The position numbers were made by a program, and so were the translations under genes. Positions 50,325 through 58,066 of a stretch of DNA of 64,000 bases are shown one piece after another. The notes below the pieces were generated by a model. The model worked only from the letters and a program-made list of their open reading frames with translations. It did not search any database and was not told the DNA's origin. The DNA comes from Pectobacterium punjabense (GTDB taxonomy: Bacteria > Pseudomonadota > Gammaproteobacteria > Enterobacterales > Enterobacteriaceae), in assembly GCF_012427845.1 (NCBI RefSeq), contig NZ_CP038498.1, forward strand, positions 3,162,001 through 3,226,000, in the 5' to 3' direction. The stretch's first letter is position 1. Each line of letters begins with the position of its first letter.

Positions 50325-51908
50325 TTACTCAGGTTTAACCTCAATATAATCCAGATCCAGCGTGCTGCTGGTGTAGCGACGGATTTTATTGGTCATTTCA
50401 ATATTACCGTCCAGCTTCTGACCATAAGACGGAACAATCTCTTTCAGCTTGCTTTGCCATTCTGGCGTCGCCACTTTATCTTTAAACACTTTTTGCAGCA
50501 GGCTCAGCATAATCGGCGCTGCGGTTGACGCGCCCGGAGAAGCCCCCAGCAGAGCGGCAATCGAACCATCCTGTGAGCTGACGATCTCAGTACCCAACTT
50601 CAGCACGCCACCTTTATCATCATCTTTCTTGATAATCTGAACGCGCTGGCCTGCAATCGCCAGTCTCCAATCTTCTTTCTTCGCGTTCGGGAAGTATTCC
50701 TGCAATGAAGCGAAGCGATCGTCATCATCCATCATGACCTGACCGACCAGATATTTCACCAGATCGAAGTTATCCAGACCGACGTGCGTCATCGGCATTA
50801 CGTTGGAGAAGGTCACAGAACCGATCAGATCCCACAGCGAACCATTTTTCAGGAATTTACTGGAAAAAGTGGCAAATGGCCCAAACAGCAAGACTGGCTT
50901 GCCGTCAAAAATACGCGTATCCAGATGAGGAACGGACATCGGTGGCGCCCCCACAGAGGCTTTGCCGTACACTTTTGCCATGTGGCGCTTCACGATTTCC
51001 GGGTTTTCTGTCACCAGGAATTCACCACCAACCGGGAAGCCGCCGTACAAATCGGCCTCAGGAATACCGGTTTTCTGCAACAATTGTAGTGCCGCCCCAC
51101 CCGCACCGATAAAGACGAATTTTGCCTTAATCACGCTCTCTTTTTCGCCGTTCTTCAGATCGGCGTAAGTCACGCTCCAGCTGTTGTCTGCATTACGCTT
51201 GATATCACGCACTTCTGAATTCAGATGCAGCGCAAAGTTGGACTTGGTTTTCATCGCACCAACTAACTGACGCGTGATTTCACCGTAGTTCACGTCAGTA
51301 CCGATAGGCATACGGGTTGCTGCAATTTTTTGAGCAGGATCGCGACCTTCCATCACCAACGGAGCCCACTCTTTGATCGTATTTGGATCGTCAGAGAACT
51401 CCATGCCACGGTACAGCGTACTGTGCTGCATCGCATCATAGCGGTGTTTCAGGAACGCGGTGTTTTCGTCGCCCCAGACAAAGCTGATATGCGGCACACT
51501 GTTAATGAAAGCGTGCGGATTATTCAGCACGCCATTTTTCACCTGATAAGACCAAAACTGGCGCGAGACTTCAAACGCTTCGGTAATTTCCAGCGCTTTG
51601 CTGATATTGATTGGGCCGTCGGGATTATCCGGCGTGTAGTTTAGCTCCATGAAGGCCGAGTGGCCCGTACCGGCATTATTCCAGCCGTTAGAGCTCTCTT
51701 CCGCCACGTTATCCATACGCTCAACCATGTCGATAGACCAATCTGGCTGTAGCTCTTGTAGATACACGCCCAGCGTAGAGCTCATAATCCCCCCGCCGAT
51801 CAGTACCACATCCGTTGTCTTCTCTGTCGTTTTAGCATCTTCAGCCATCGCCAGTGGGGTGCTCACCACCACGGTCAGGCAGAAGAACATAGCAAGTAGT
51901 TTTTTCAT
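50325..51908 (-). CDS. mqo: Malate:quinone oxidoreductase
   Basis: FAD enzyme that passes electrons from malate to the quinone pool at the inner membrane. It is 527 residues. After a signal-like N-terminus ([22 protein letters not shown]), the FAD motif is [20 protein letters not shown] (about residues 34-53); [22 protein letters not shown] near 75 and [14 protein letters not shown] near 470 are typical. The N-terminal hydrophobic leader also exists in E. coli Mqo. In E. coli, mqo lies elsewhere, so its position between fadL and mlaA is a lineage difference. The ATG at 51908 begins the leader. Confidence 0.95.
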   Translation of the reverse strand: MKKLLAMFFCLTVVVSTPLAMAEDAKTTEKTTDVVLIGGGIMSSTLGVYLQELQPDWSIDMVERMDNVAEESSNGWNNAGTGHSAFMELNYTPDNPDGPINISKALEITEAFEVSRQFWSYQVKNGVLNNPHAFINSVPHISFVWGDENTAFLKHRYDAMQHSTLYRGMEFSDDPNTIKEWAPLVMEGRDPAQKIAATRMPIGTDVNYGEITRQLVGAMKTKSNFALHLNSEVRDIKRNADNSWSVTYADLKNGEKESVIKAKFVFIGAGGAALQLLQKTGIPEADLYGGFPVGGEFLVTENPEIVKRHMAKVYGKASVGAPPMSVPHLDTRIFDGKPVLLFGPFATFSSKFLKNGSLWDLIGSVTFSNVMPMTHVGLDNFDLVKYLVGQVMMDDDDRFASLQEYFPNAKKEDWRLAIAGQRVQIIKKDDDKGGVLKLGTEIVSSQDGSIAALLGASPGASTAAPIMLSLLQKVFKDKVATPEWQSKLKEIVPSYGQKLDGNIEMTNKIRRYTSSTLDLDYIEVKPE

Positions 51909-52223
51909 GCTTATATCTCTATTTTTATAAGTGCAGGTAAATAGAATTTCACGCATTCATTAACACACGACCATGCCACCATCGGTAAAAGGCATCATTC
52001 TTATGACCTTTTTGTTAATCACCTCGCTAACAAAAAAATCAGCGTGCTGATGCATTTCAGCCACCGTGAGCATCAATAGCGGTTAACGACGTTGCATTAT
52101 TGTTATCTGACGAAAGGAAATAAATTTTAGTAAGTAAATAAATAGACAACAAAGTAATAACTTTTAAGAAACAAACCACAGAATCAGTGGGGTAACGATA
52201 AGTTTAGCAGTGTTTTATAAAAG
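51909..52223. promoter_or_regulatory. mqo upstream region
   Basis: About 315 bp, A/T-rich, without a gene, between the mlaA terminator and mqo. It must hold the mqo promoter. TTAACA-like half sites occur (for example at 52013-52032), but no convincing ArcA box could be defined by eye. Confidence 0.4.
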
Positions 52224-52247
52224 CAAAAGGCACCCGCAGGTGCCTTT
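52224..52247 (-). terminator. Terminator of mlaA
   Basis: AAAGGCACC pairs with GGTGCCTTT around a 4-base loop; TTGCTTTTAT follows on the minus strand. It lies 24 bp behind the mlaA stop. Confidence 0.75.
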
Positions 52248-52270
52248 GAAATGAGCAAAAATATGCTGGG

Positions 52271-53032
52271 CTAGTTCGCTGAATCAATCTCGTCGAGCGA
52301 GTCTTCAATCGCAGCGGCATTCGGATTCTGCTGCGGGGTGATTTGCCCATCGCTGGCAAGGAAATCATGCCGTTGGAAGTAGGCTTCACGCATCATCAGA
52401 TACGGATCGGAAGAGTTACGCAGCAGACCATCGGAATCCAACAATTGCGCTCGCGTTTCTAGTCCCTCGATAGCCCACTTACCCGCAGACATCCAGAACG
52501 TCAGATAGCTCAGCATCGGATACAGCGTATCCACAACATCACCGCCATCTTCACGCAGGGTAGCACTGCCGTAGCCCGGCACGACCAAATAAGGTCCATA
52601 GCCCACGCCATAATTACCCAATGTGCTACCAAAACGACGAGACTCTTCTTTCGCCAATTTAGGATTAGCCATCGACGCGACATCAATCAGACCGCCCATC
52701 CCAAGCAAGCTATTCAGGAAGAAGCGGTTAAAGTGAATCATCGCTTTATACGGCTTGCCTTCAATGAAATAGTTTACCATCGTCGCTGGCTCTTCCAGGT
52801 TACTGAAGAAGTTCCCCAGCCCATTGCGCGCGGGCTTCGGCACATAATCGCGCCAGGCAACAGCGGCCGGACGAACCAGATAAGGATCTAGGACGTCGTA
52901 ATTGAAGTTGAACATGGTACGGTTAAAGCCTTCAAGTGGATCAGAACGTCCTTCTTGAGCGCGATCCCCGGAACTGGCGCAGCCGATCAGTAACACGCTG
53001 GCAAACACCACCCCACTCAGGCGGTAATTCAT
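52271..53032 (-). CDS. mlaA: Outer-membrane phospholipid-retrieval lipoprotein MlaA (VacJ)
   Basis: Outer-membrane lipoprotein that removes misplaced phospholipids from the outer leaflet and passes them to MlaC. It is 253 residues with a lipoprotein signal ending in the lipobox LIGC (Cys18), followed by ASSGDRAQEG. Conserved DPLEGFNRTMFNFNYDVLDPYLVRPAAVAWRD, then the plug and ridge region with GPYLVVPGYGSATLREDGGDVVD (about residues 130-152). Upstream is the longest mosaic repeat. Confidence 0.95.
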   Translation of the reverse strand: MNYRLSGVVFASVLLIGCASSGDRAQEGRSDPLEGFNRTMFNFNYDVLDPYLVRPAAVAWRDYVPKPARNGLGNFFSNLEEPATMVNYFIEGKPYKAMIHFNRFFLNSLLGMGGLIDVASMANPKLAKEESRRFGSTLGNYGVGYGPYLVVPGYGSATLREDGGDVVDTLYPMLSYLTFWMSAGKWAIEGLETRAQLLDSDGLLRNSSDPYLMMREAYFQRHDFLASDGQITPQQNPNAAAIEDSLDEIDSAN

Positions 53033-53059
53033 ATCTGTTCTCCCTGATTTATAGTGTGC

Positions 53060-53403
53060 TATACCTGTAATACTTCAAGCCGCATGTGCGTTGGCTGCGT
53101 TACTCGACACACTCGTGTGTATCTCGCCCCCTTGAGGCCGCTGCAAGCCGCGCTCAAATCTGCTTTTAGCAGATTTGTCACTCACCCGAATCACTTACCT
53201 GAGTAAGCTCATCGGAATGAAATGAGAGACATCCTGTCTCTCACCGGAAGCCAGCCGTTGGCTGGTCAAATTCGTTCTCGACGAATTTGACCCTCTCTTG
53301 CCGCGTTACGATGCTCATCACTGAGCACCGCTCTGAGAGCCAACGCTCTGCGTTGTTCAAAACGTTAACGTTTTGTCCTGCAACTTGAATTATTGGGGGT
53401 ATA
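53060..53403. repeat. Mosaic hairpin repeat, copy D (344 bp, longest)
   Basis: Inverse orientation to copy A: it begins TATACCTGTAATACTTCAAG and ends CAACTTGAATTATTGGGGGTATA. The inside is a chain of separate small hairpins: AAATCTGCT/AGCAGATTT, GAGAGAC/GTCTCTC, CCAGCC/GGCTGG, AAATTCGT/ACGAATTT, and the perfect palindrome AAAACGTTAACGTTTT near 53360. Several modules are shared with copy A and others are unique. It begins 27 bp upstream of the mlaA start codon, in the mlaA promoter region. Confidence 0.9.
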
Positions 53404-53866
53404 TACCCGTGACCGAAAATGGTATTCCCACTATCAGCCCAACCTATCAAACTGGACGATAAGGACGGGATATCGGCCAACAGTGTAACATTTTCTTGAT
53501 CTATCGCTACGCTGGCTTACGTATTACTGCCTTTTCAGAGGCTTGCCATTTTTCTTATCAGGACAACACGCGGTATCGTAACAACGCGCTCCCCTGCGTG
53601 GACGACAACACGGTAGTTCATTGTTCCGCTCAAAGCATAGCACTGCCAACCTAAATCAGTGAGGCATAACGCGTCATCCCACCTTGTAAAAAAGACGACG
53701 AGTACATCTTTAGAAGATGATCATACCCTGCGAGAAAAAGAGAAGGACGTAGAGAGAAATCGAGGAAAAAGAACATGCATAAGGCACTGATTGCCGACAC
53801 TTTGAGCAAACGCGCAGTTAAGTGCTTATTCTCAGAGCCAAAATGCGTATAATGGCTGCGCTTCAC
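53404..53866. other. Interval between the mosaic repeat and tRNA-Arg
   Basis: About 460 bp with no recognised gene. It holds one possible small Cys-rich ORF on the minus strand (53524-53643) and the tRNA promoter, whose TATAAT box lies at 53848-53853 about 14 bp before the tRNA. A longer minus-strand reading frame at 53651-53893 runs through the tRNA and is not believed. Confidence 0.5.
53524..53643 (-). CDS. Possible 39-residue cysteine-rich small protein
   Basis: Starts at GTG (53643) with AGG about 6 bases before, and reads MLCFERNNELPCCRPRRG then ARCYDTACCPDKKNGKPLKRQ. Two CC pairs plus two single Cys in 39 residues, and a basic tail, look non-random. It is too short to judge coding potential by eye, and no family is recognised. 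It could be chance in a locally repetitive stretch (GTGTTGTC occurs twice). Confidence 0.25.
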   Translation of the reverse strand: MLCFERNNELPCCRPRRGARCYDTACCPDKKNGKPLKRQ

Positions 53867-53941
53867 GTCTCCGTAGTTAAACGGATATAACAAGCCCCTC
53901 CTAAGGGCTAGTTACTGGTTCGATTCCAGTCGGGGACACCA
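53867..53941 (+). tRNA. argW: tRNA-Arg (anticodon CCU)
   Basis: Complete 75-nt cloverleaf with encoded CCA. The acceptor stem pairs GTCTCCG with CGGGGAC (one T-G pair), the anticodon arm is AGCCCCTCCTAAGGGCT with anticodon CCU for AGG codons, and the T arm is ACTGGTTCGATTCCAGT. Matches E. coli argW in anticodon and position after mlaA. argW is a frequent phage and island attachment site; the accessory region to its right fits that, but no integrase gene or second copy of the 3' end is visible here. Confidence 0.96.
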
Positions 53942-54279
53942 TAATCTCGCCTACCCACGTCCATCAAAGTCTATTTTTTCCATTCTATTCATCAAGTTAA
54001 TACAACAAGCGAGTCTACTTAGCCCTACTCCGTTTTACCGGAGTCTACGCTGTTTTGTTGGTATAAATGTTGGCATAGCAAGTTCGATAATGCAGATACC
54101 ATCACTGTGGGAGATTTTCTATGATGAGCCACCGTACAGAAAAAATAGCTGGCACCGTTGGTGCTGAAGTACAGGTTGTACACTTTTAGTTCGTTTTTCG
54201 AGTTCAACAAGCGGCACCAGCTAAATTAATATGCCTATACGCTATAAGTAGCGAATCGGAAAAGGGTAATAAGCGTATT
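53942..54279. other. Gene-free stretch behind tRNA-Arg
   Basis: 338 bp with no believable gene. It includes the near-repeat TGTTGGTATAAA-TGTTGGCATAG (about 54055-54078), reminiscent of integrase arm-type sequences behind tRNA attachment sites, and a short hairpin CTCCG/CGGAG at 54028-54043. A minus-strand 61-codon frame (54025-54210) has no recognisable features. Probably the scarred edge of an old insertion. Confidence 0.4.
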
Positions 54280-54618
54280 TTATAGAAGGTCGATACGGTC
54301 TCCCCGAGTCGTAGGGTGTGATACCACAATGAAATCAACATCATTATCTGATTCATTTTTGGCCTGATGCCTTGTGCCCGGAGGAATTTCAACGCCTTGA
54401 TGTTTATTGATTATGTGCTCTGAACCTTCTAATTCAATGGTCAGGGTTCCAGAGAGCACAAAGAAGAACTGCCTCGATTCTGAGTGATAATGACGTTTTT
54501 CCCTAGTTCCTGATGGCATCCTTTCATGAATAATACTCATATCCTGTCTTTTGACGAGATACCATCCATCACAACTATCTCCCCAAACGTAGTGCTCTGC
54601 GTTATCCTTCGAAATCAT
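54280..54618 (-). CDS. Cupin-domain protein
   Basis: Single-domain cupin of 112 residues, cytosolic. Motif 1 is EKRHYHSESRQFFFVLSGTLTIELEG (about residues 40-66, with the two metal-binding His in HYH) and motif 2 is IPPGTRHQAKNESDND (about 78-93, with the third His). GGAGG lies upstream of the ATG. Proteins of this size include sugar-isomerase-like and sensor cupins; the substrate cannot be told. Its A/T-rich codons differ from the backbone genes. Confidence 0.82.
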   Translation of the reverse strand: MISKDNAEHYVWGDSCDGWYLVKRQDMSIIHERMPSGTREKRHYHSESRQFFFVLSGTLTIELEGSEHIINKHQGVEIPPGTRHQAKNESDNDVDFIVVSHPTTRGDRIDLL

Positions 54619-55140
54619 TGAGTAACCTCCTTTTTATGCGTTAACGTTGTTATAACGTGGCCGTTATATTATTAATAACAGATGACCAAGGCCAAGGGTA
54701 AGGATTAACAGAAAATTCTGAACATCGGCGGTTCACATGTTCATATCCAATTCATTGGCGTGAAATTTTGACCGATTACGACAAGTGGTGATTTATAACG
54801 GTACTAAAAGAGCAGACTAAGCTATTCATTGCTTAAACGTTAGACACATCGGCAGCAAGAGAAAGTGGCGAGAAAAGAACAACGCGACAGAGCAGCATTA
54901 AACCTAAAAACCTCATCCTTATTTCCTTGATTTATATGTATACCTGAAGATTCAACATGCTGACAACGAATCAAGTATCATTTGAATGGCGCCTAAATTG
55001 TTCTGACAGGACGGAGCACGAAACGTAGCAGACGTCCCAATAAAGCATCGATAGTGGCTTGAATAACAAAGAATATATACTTGCAGCCATAAATATCCTT
55101 ATAATATCAATAAGATTTATTCACTATTTGTAAGGAATGT
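54619..55140. other. Gene-free A/T-rich interval before the secreted-protein operon
   Basis: 522 bp between the cupin gene (minus) and the secreted-protein operon (plus). It holds a 27-residue secreted-peptide-like ORF (54833-54916, minus) and, near its right end, the operon promoter. The operon's ribosome site AAGGA lies at 55132-55136. Confidence 0.45.
54833..54916 (-). pseudogene. 27-residue signal-peptide-like ORF, probable remnant of a secreted-protein gene
   Basis: ATG at 54916 follows AAGGAAATAAGG, a strong ribosome site. It encodes MRFLGLMLLCRVVLFSPLSL then AADVSNV and TAA. The first 22 residues are a textbook signal peptide (LSLAA-D), but only five residues remain after cleavage. 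Either a truncated gene whose body has decayed, or a genuine short secreted peptide. The downstream minus-strand sequence has no long frame. Confidence 0.35.
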
Positions 55141-55776
55141 GTGTTTATTATGAAACGGAATTATATAAAAATCGGTATTTTACCTTTTCTTTTTCTTCCT
55201 CTCTCCATTGGGGCACATGCGCAAGACTTCCCAACGTTTGTTACAGACTTCACCACGGTGTTGCAAAAGAGTAAATTATCACAAAAAGACTATAACCAAT
55301 TCATTGAACTCACTGATTCCTATTTTGTTCCAGCTAACTATGGTGTAAGCATAGCGAAAAAAGATAAAGTCAGTTATAAAAACAACGAAATAATGCCAAA
55401 ACTTGAATCTGACTCCAGTTTTATATTCAATGGTTCAAATGGGAAATCAGCTTTTATTTCATTTCTGCAAGAAATAAAAAATCTACCACCGTCAGAAAAA
55501 TATTTTGAAAAATCCTACACGGATGCAGGTTTGGTCTTCGTCATGAATTACTATATGCTGTCATCAGGGATTATTAATATCCAGATGGACACCGTTTCTC
55601 CTCCGGGCCTCAAAGGAATTGTCATCAATCTACTTAACGAAAGGGAATCTGAACTTAGACAAGAAGCAGGCGAAAGGGCTTATATCTATCAATTTAAAAA
55701 AACAAATGAGACCTATAAGATGGTCAGCGCCAATGCCTATTCATCTTCAGATAAACGAATCTGCATGTCCTGCTAA
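55141..55776 (+). CDS. Secreted protein of unknown function, first gene of LprI-like operon
   Basis: 211 residues, not recognised. The N-terminal signal peptide (KRNYIKIGILPFLFLPLSIG, ending AHAQ-D) predicts periplasmic or outer location. The mature part is polar and Lys/Asn/Ser-rich, with a central YTDAGLVFVMNYYMLSSGIINIQMD hydrophobic stretch (about residues 120-145), and it ends with two Cys (ICMSC). AAGGA stands 4 bases before a GTG at 55141; an ATG three codons later (55150) starts the signal peptide directly and is the alternative. A/T-rich, unlike the backbone. Followed by two LprI-like genes. Confidence 0.7.
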   Translation: MFIMKRNYIKIGILPFLFLPLSIGAHAQDFPTFVTDFTTVLQKSKLSQKDYNQFIELTDSYFVPANYGVSIAKKDKVSYKNNEIMPKLESDSSFIFNGSNGKSAFISFLQEIKNLPPSEKYFEKSYTDAGLVFVMNYYMLSSGIINIQMDTVSPPGLKGIVINLLNERESELRQEAGERAYIYQFKKTNETYKMVSANAYSSSDKRICMSC

Positions 55777-55798
55777 CGTGATTTCAATGGAATTGAAA

Positions 55799-56596
55799 AT
55801 GATAAAAATCATAATAAAATCTCTATTATTGATAATAGTTTCATCACACTATGTTAATGCAAATAACCTTGTGTGCCGTAGTCCTCTCGTCATGCAGTCG
55901 TTAATCAAAGAAGATCAAGAGAAAGCACAACCCATCAGCGATCGTGTATCTTTAGAGACAATTAAAAAAATTGAATTTGAATATGACATCATTATCACAA
56001 AACTTAAAACAAAAAATAATCTAAGCTGCTTTGGCAAAGCCAAGATAAAAATCCCATCCACTGTGTTAGATTTTTTAAAATACTATCCGCTTATGGATAA
56101 TGGAGATCCTCAAGCAAAAAGCATTTATCTTCTCAATATCCCCCCCCACAAAAAAGAAGCTGAATACATCGTAGTAGACCGTGTTTATTATAATGTTCAT
56201 ATTGCTGATAATCAGCAAGAAACCAATATTATGTATCCACATGATGAGGCAGTCTCGCGCACACTTTATGGCTTGGCCTGGTTACAAGAAAATGCAGCAA
56301 GGCTGGAAGATCAATCACCACGTTTTAAATATAAAAAAGCAATCATAGAGTTCACTGAGGCTGATAATGCATTAAATATTTATTGGAGTAACCTACCCGA
56401 CTATATTAAAGGGCAGATGAAAGAGGATGCACGGCAGTGGATAAAAAATAAAAATAAAAAATGCGGGGCAATAAAATCCATCTCAAATCAAAGCCACTCT
56501 CTGGAAGATCAGACAAAAATTTATACCTGCCAACAACAAATGACTAGGGAAAGGCTGGTACAGCTTGGGTTGACTGAAAACAAGGACAAGAGATGA
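55799..56596 (+). CDS. Secreted protein with LprI-like (lysozyme-inhibitor type) C-terminal domain, paralogue 1
   Basis: About 265 residues. Signal peptide MIKIIIKSLLLIIVSSHYVN (cleaved near ANA-N). The middle region (about 30-180) is unrecognised. The last 75 residues fit the LprI/DUF1311 pattern: YWSNLPDYIKGQMKEDARQW, IKNKNKKCG, then a spaced YTCQQQMTRERLVQLGL, with two Cys expected to form a disulfide. LprI-type domains of other bacteria bind or inhibit lysozymes; activity here is inference. The start 55799 is preferred (signal peptide, GGA eight bases upstream); an ATG at 55787 is possible. It overlaps the next gene by 4 bp (ATGA). Confidence 0.72.
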   Translation: MIKIIIKSLLLIIVSSHYVNANNLVCRSPLVMQSLIKEDQEKAQPISDRVSLETIKKIEFEYDIIITKLKTKNNLSCFGKAKIKIPSTVLDFLKYYPLMDNGDPQAKSIYLLNIPPHKKEAEYIVVDRVYYNVHIADNQQETNIMYPHDEAVSRTLYGLAWLQENAARLEDQSPRFKYKKAIIEFTEADNALNIYWSNLPDYIKGQMKEDARQWIKNKNKKCGAIKSISNQSHSLEDQTKIYTCQQQMTRERLVQLGLTENKDKR

Positions 56597-57396
56597 AAAA
56601 GCTCTTCTATGTCATGGTTGGAATTATCCTCACTTGCACGTCGGCATATGCCAAGGAAGACTTTCAATGCAGCGATCTCAACGCAGTGGAAGTCGTTAAA
56701 AAAACGTTTTCCGACCGTGCAAAAGCACTGTTCTATAATTCTTCTTCTCAATCTGTTGATACTGTGAGCATAATTTATTCTAAATTATCAACTCAGCCAC
56801 GCTGGGGAAAGGCGTTTTCATGTAGCCTACGGATTGAAATTCCCGTAAGTCAGGAGATTATCGACATCATTCTTAATGAAGACGATCTTTTGTACACAAA
56901 AGATGAAATGGATAAAATTAGCAATAACCTTTTTACTAAAACAGGGGAAAGCAAAGATAATAGGCTCAGTAATAACAAGATTGTCATTCCGTCATTTTCC
57001 TACGATCTCAGTATTCTCGATAGTGAAAAGGAAATAAAAGTAGAAAAGAAATCCTATGATGCCCTATCCAGAGCAATTTATGGTGTCGCCTGGCTCAGTG
57101 AAAATGCCGAAAAAATCACAAAAACGGCACAAGAGAAAACGCTTGAAAATGAAAAAGACCAATATCTTTTCTTTTTCACCGACGTATATGGAATATTGGA
57201 AGACACACCTGAAGATATAAAGAGTAAATTCCACGCGTCTCAAGAAACATGGGTTAAAGAAAGAAATAAAAAATGCGGCAATATAGAATCGTTAGAAGCG
57301 AATAATTATTCAGTTAAAGAACAGATTCATGCTTATCGCTGCCATAATGCAACGATGAGTGAACAAATATCAAGTTTAGATCCAAGCGAAGGGTAA
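56593..57396 (+). CDS. Secreted protein with LprI-like C-terminal domain, paralogue 2
   Basis: 267 residues with signal peptide MKKLFYVMVGIILTCTSAYA. Same build as the gene before it: a conserved middle block SRAIYGVAWLSENAEK (compare SRTLYGLAWLQENAAR) and the C-terminal SQETWVKERNKKCG followed by YRCHNATMSEQISSL, so the pair arose by tandem duplication. The two are strongly diverged elsewhere, suggesting different targets or partners. Translationally coupled by an ATGA overlap. The ribosome site is AAGGACAAGAG. Confidence 0.75.
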   Translation: MKKLFYVMVGIILTCTSAYAKEDFQCSDLNAVEVVKKTFSDRAKALFYNSSSQSVDTVSIIYSKLSTQPRWGKAFSCSLRIEIPVSQEIIDIILNEDDLLYTKDEMDKISNNLFTKTGESKDNRLSNNKIVIPSFSYDLSILDSEKEIKVEKKSYDALSRAIYGVAWLSENAEKITKTAQEKTLENEKDQYLFFFTDVYGILEDTPEDIKSKFHASQETWVKERNKKCGNIESLEANNYSVKEQIHAYRCHNATMSEQISSLDPSEG

Positions 57397-57414
57397 TAGC
57401 CACACCTATGTTGC

Positions 57415-57451
57415 TTCAGGCTATTGCCTGCTATTTTAGCAATAGCCTGAA
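57415..57451. terminator. Shared hairpin between the LprI-like operon and the lrp-type gene
   Basis: A 13-bp perfect stem (TTCAGGCTATTGC at 57415-57427, complement at 57439-57451, 11-base loop) in the convergent interval. No long T run on either side; probably a bidirectional terminator or barrier. Confidence 0.65.
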
Positions 57452-57486
57452 TATAAACCTCTCGTCCTACTGACTCAACCAGACAA

Positions 57487-57984
57487 TCAGCTATCGCTCG
57501 GCTGTACAGGGCGCTCAAGATAGGTCGACAACACAATGTAAGATCGTGTTGAGCTAACACCAGGCACCGCGTAAAGCTGAAACAGGAGCTTTTCCAGCGA
57601 CTGCGCGTCTTCCGTACGAATCTTGAGGATCAGTGCTGCATCGCCAGCAACCGAATGCACCTCTTCAACATCAGAATTACGCGTTATCTCCATCAGTTCT
57701 GATGACACGCCCCAACCGCTAGTATCAACGTGCACAAATGCCAGAAGGTTCTTTTTTATCGCGACAGGATCGAGCAGCGCAGCCGTTTTCCGTATCACAC
57801 CGTCGCGCCGAAGCCGTTTCACCCGTTCATGGGCGGCAGGAGCCGAAAGCGCGACTTTTTCCCCTAGTTCGGCATAGCTCAGCGTAGCATCGTCGACCAG
57901 TTCTCTTAATAATCTTCTGTCTGTGGCATCAATATCCCGTGTAGGAATGGCTTTTGGCTTAATATCATCTTTATTTATTTTCAT
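57487..57984 (-). CDS. Lrp/AsnC-family transcriptional regulator
   Basis: 165-residue feast/famine regulator. The N-terminal HTH is about residues 17-65 (DIDATDRRLLRELVDDATLSYAELGEKVALSAPAAHERVKRLRRDGVI) and the C-terminal RAM ligand-binding domain is about 75-155 (VEEVHSVAGDAALILKI). Divergent from an MFS transporter gene 82 bp away, so it probably controls that exporter in response to an amino acid. The specific ligand is unknown. Confidence 0.88.
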   Translation of the reverse strand: MKINKDDIKPKAIPTRDIDATDRRLLRELVDDATLSYAELGEKVALSAPAAHERVKRLRRDGVIRKTAALLDPVAIKKNLLAFVHVDTSGWGVSSELMEITRNSDVEEVHSVAGDAALILKIRTEDAQSLEKLLFQLYAVPGVSSTRSYIVLSTYLERPVQPSDS

Positions 57985-58066
57985 TCTCTAATTCCTTATT
58001 CAAAACTAATTCTGTTTGGTTAATAGTATTTTCTCCGAATCATATTAAGCAAAAAGTGAAATTTCA

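Noticed and set aside
50325..51908. Signal peptide on Mqo as evidence of a novel exported enzyme
   Set aside because: E. coli Mqo has a comparable hydrophobic leader, so it is a known property of this subgroup.
53651..53893. 80-codon minus-strand frame across the tRNA promoter and tRNA-Arg
   Set aside because: It would run antisense through the tRNA gene; no ribosome site and no recognisable features.
54025..54210. 61-codon minus-strand frame, possible phage remnant
   Set aside because: No motif or ribosome site could be seen; kept only as part of the gene-free interval.
55619..55798. N-terminal extension of the first LprI-like protein into the preceding gene
   Set aside because: The 60 extra residues are hydrophilic and overlap the preceding coding sequence; the signal peptide starts at 55799.
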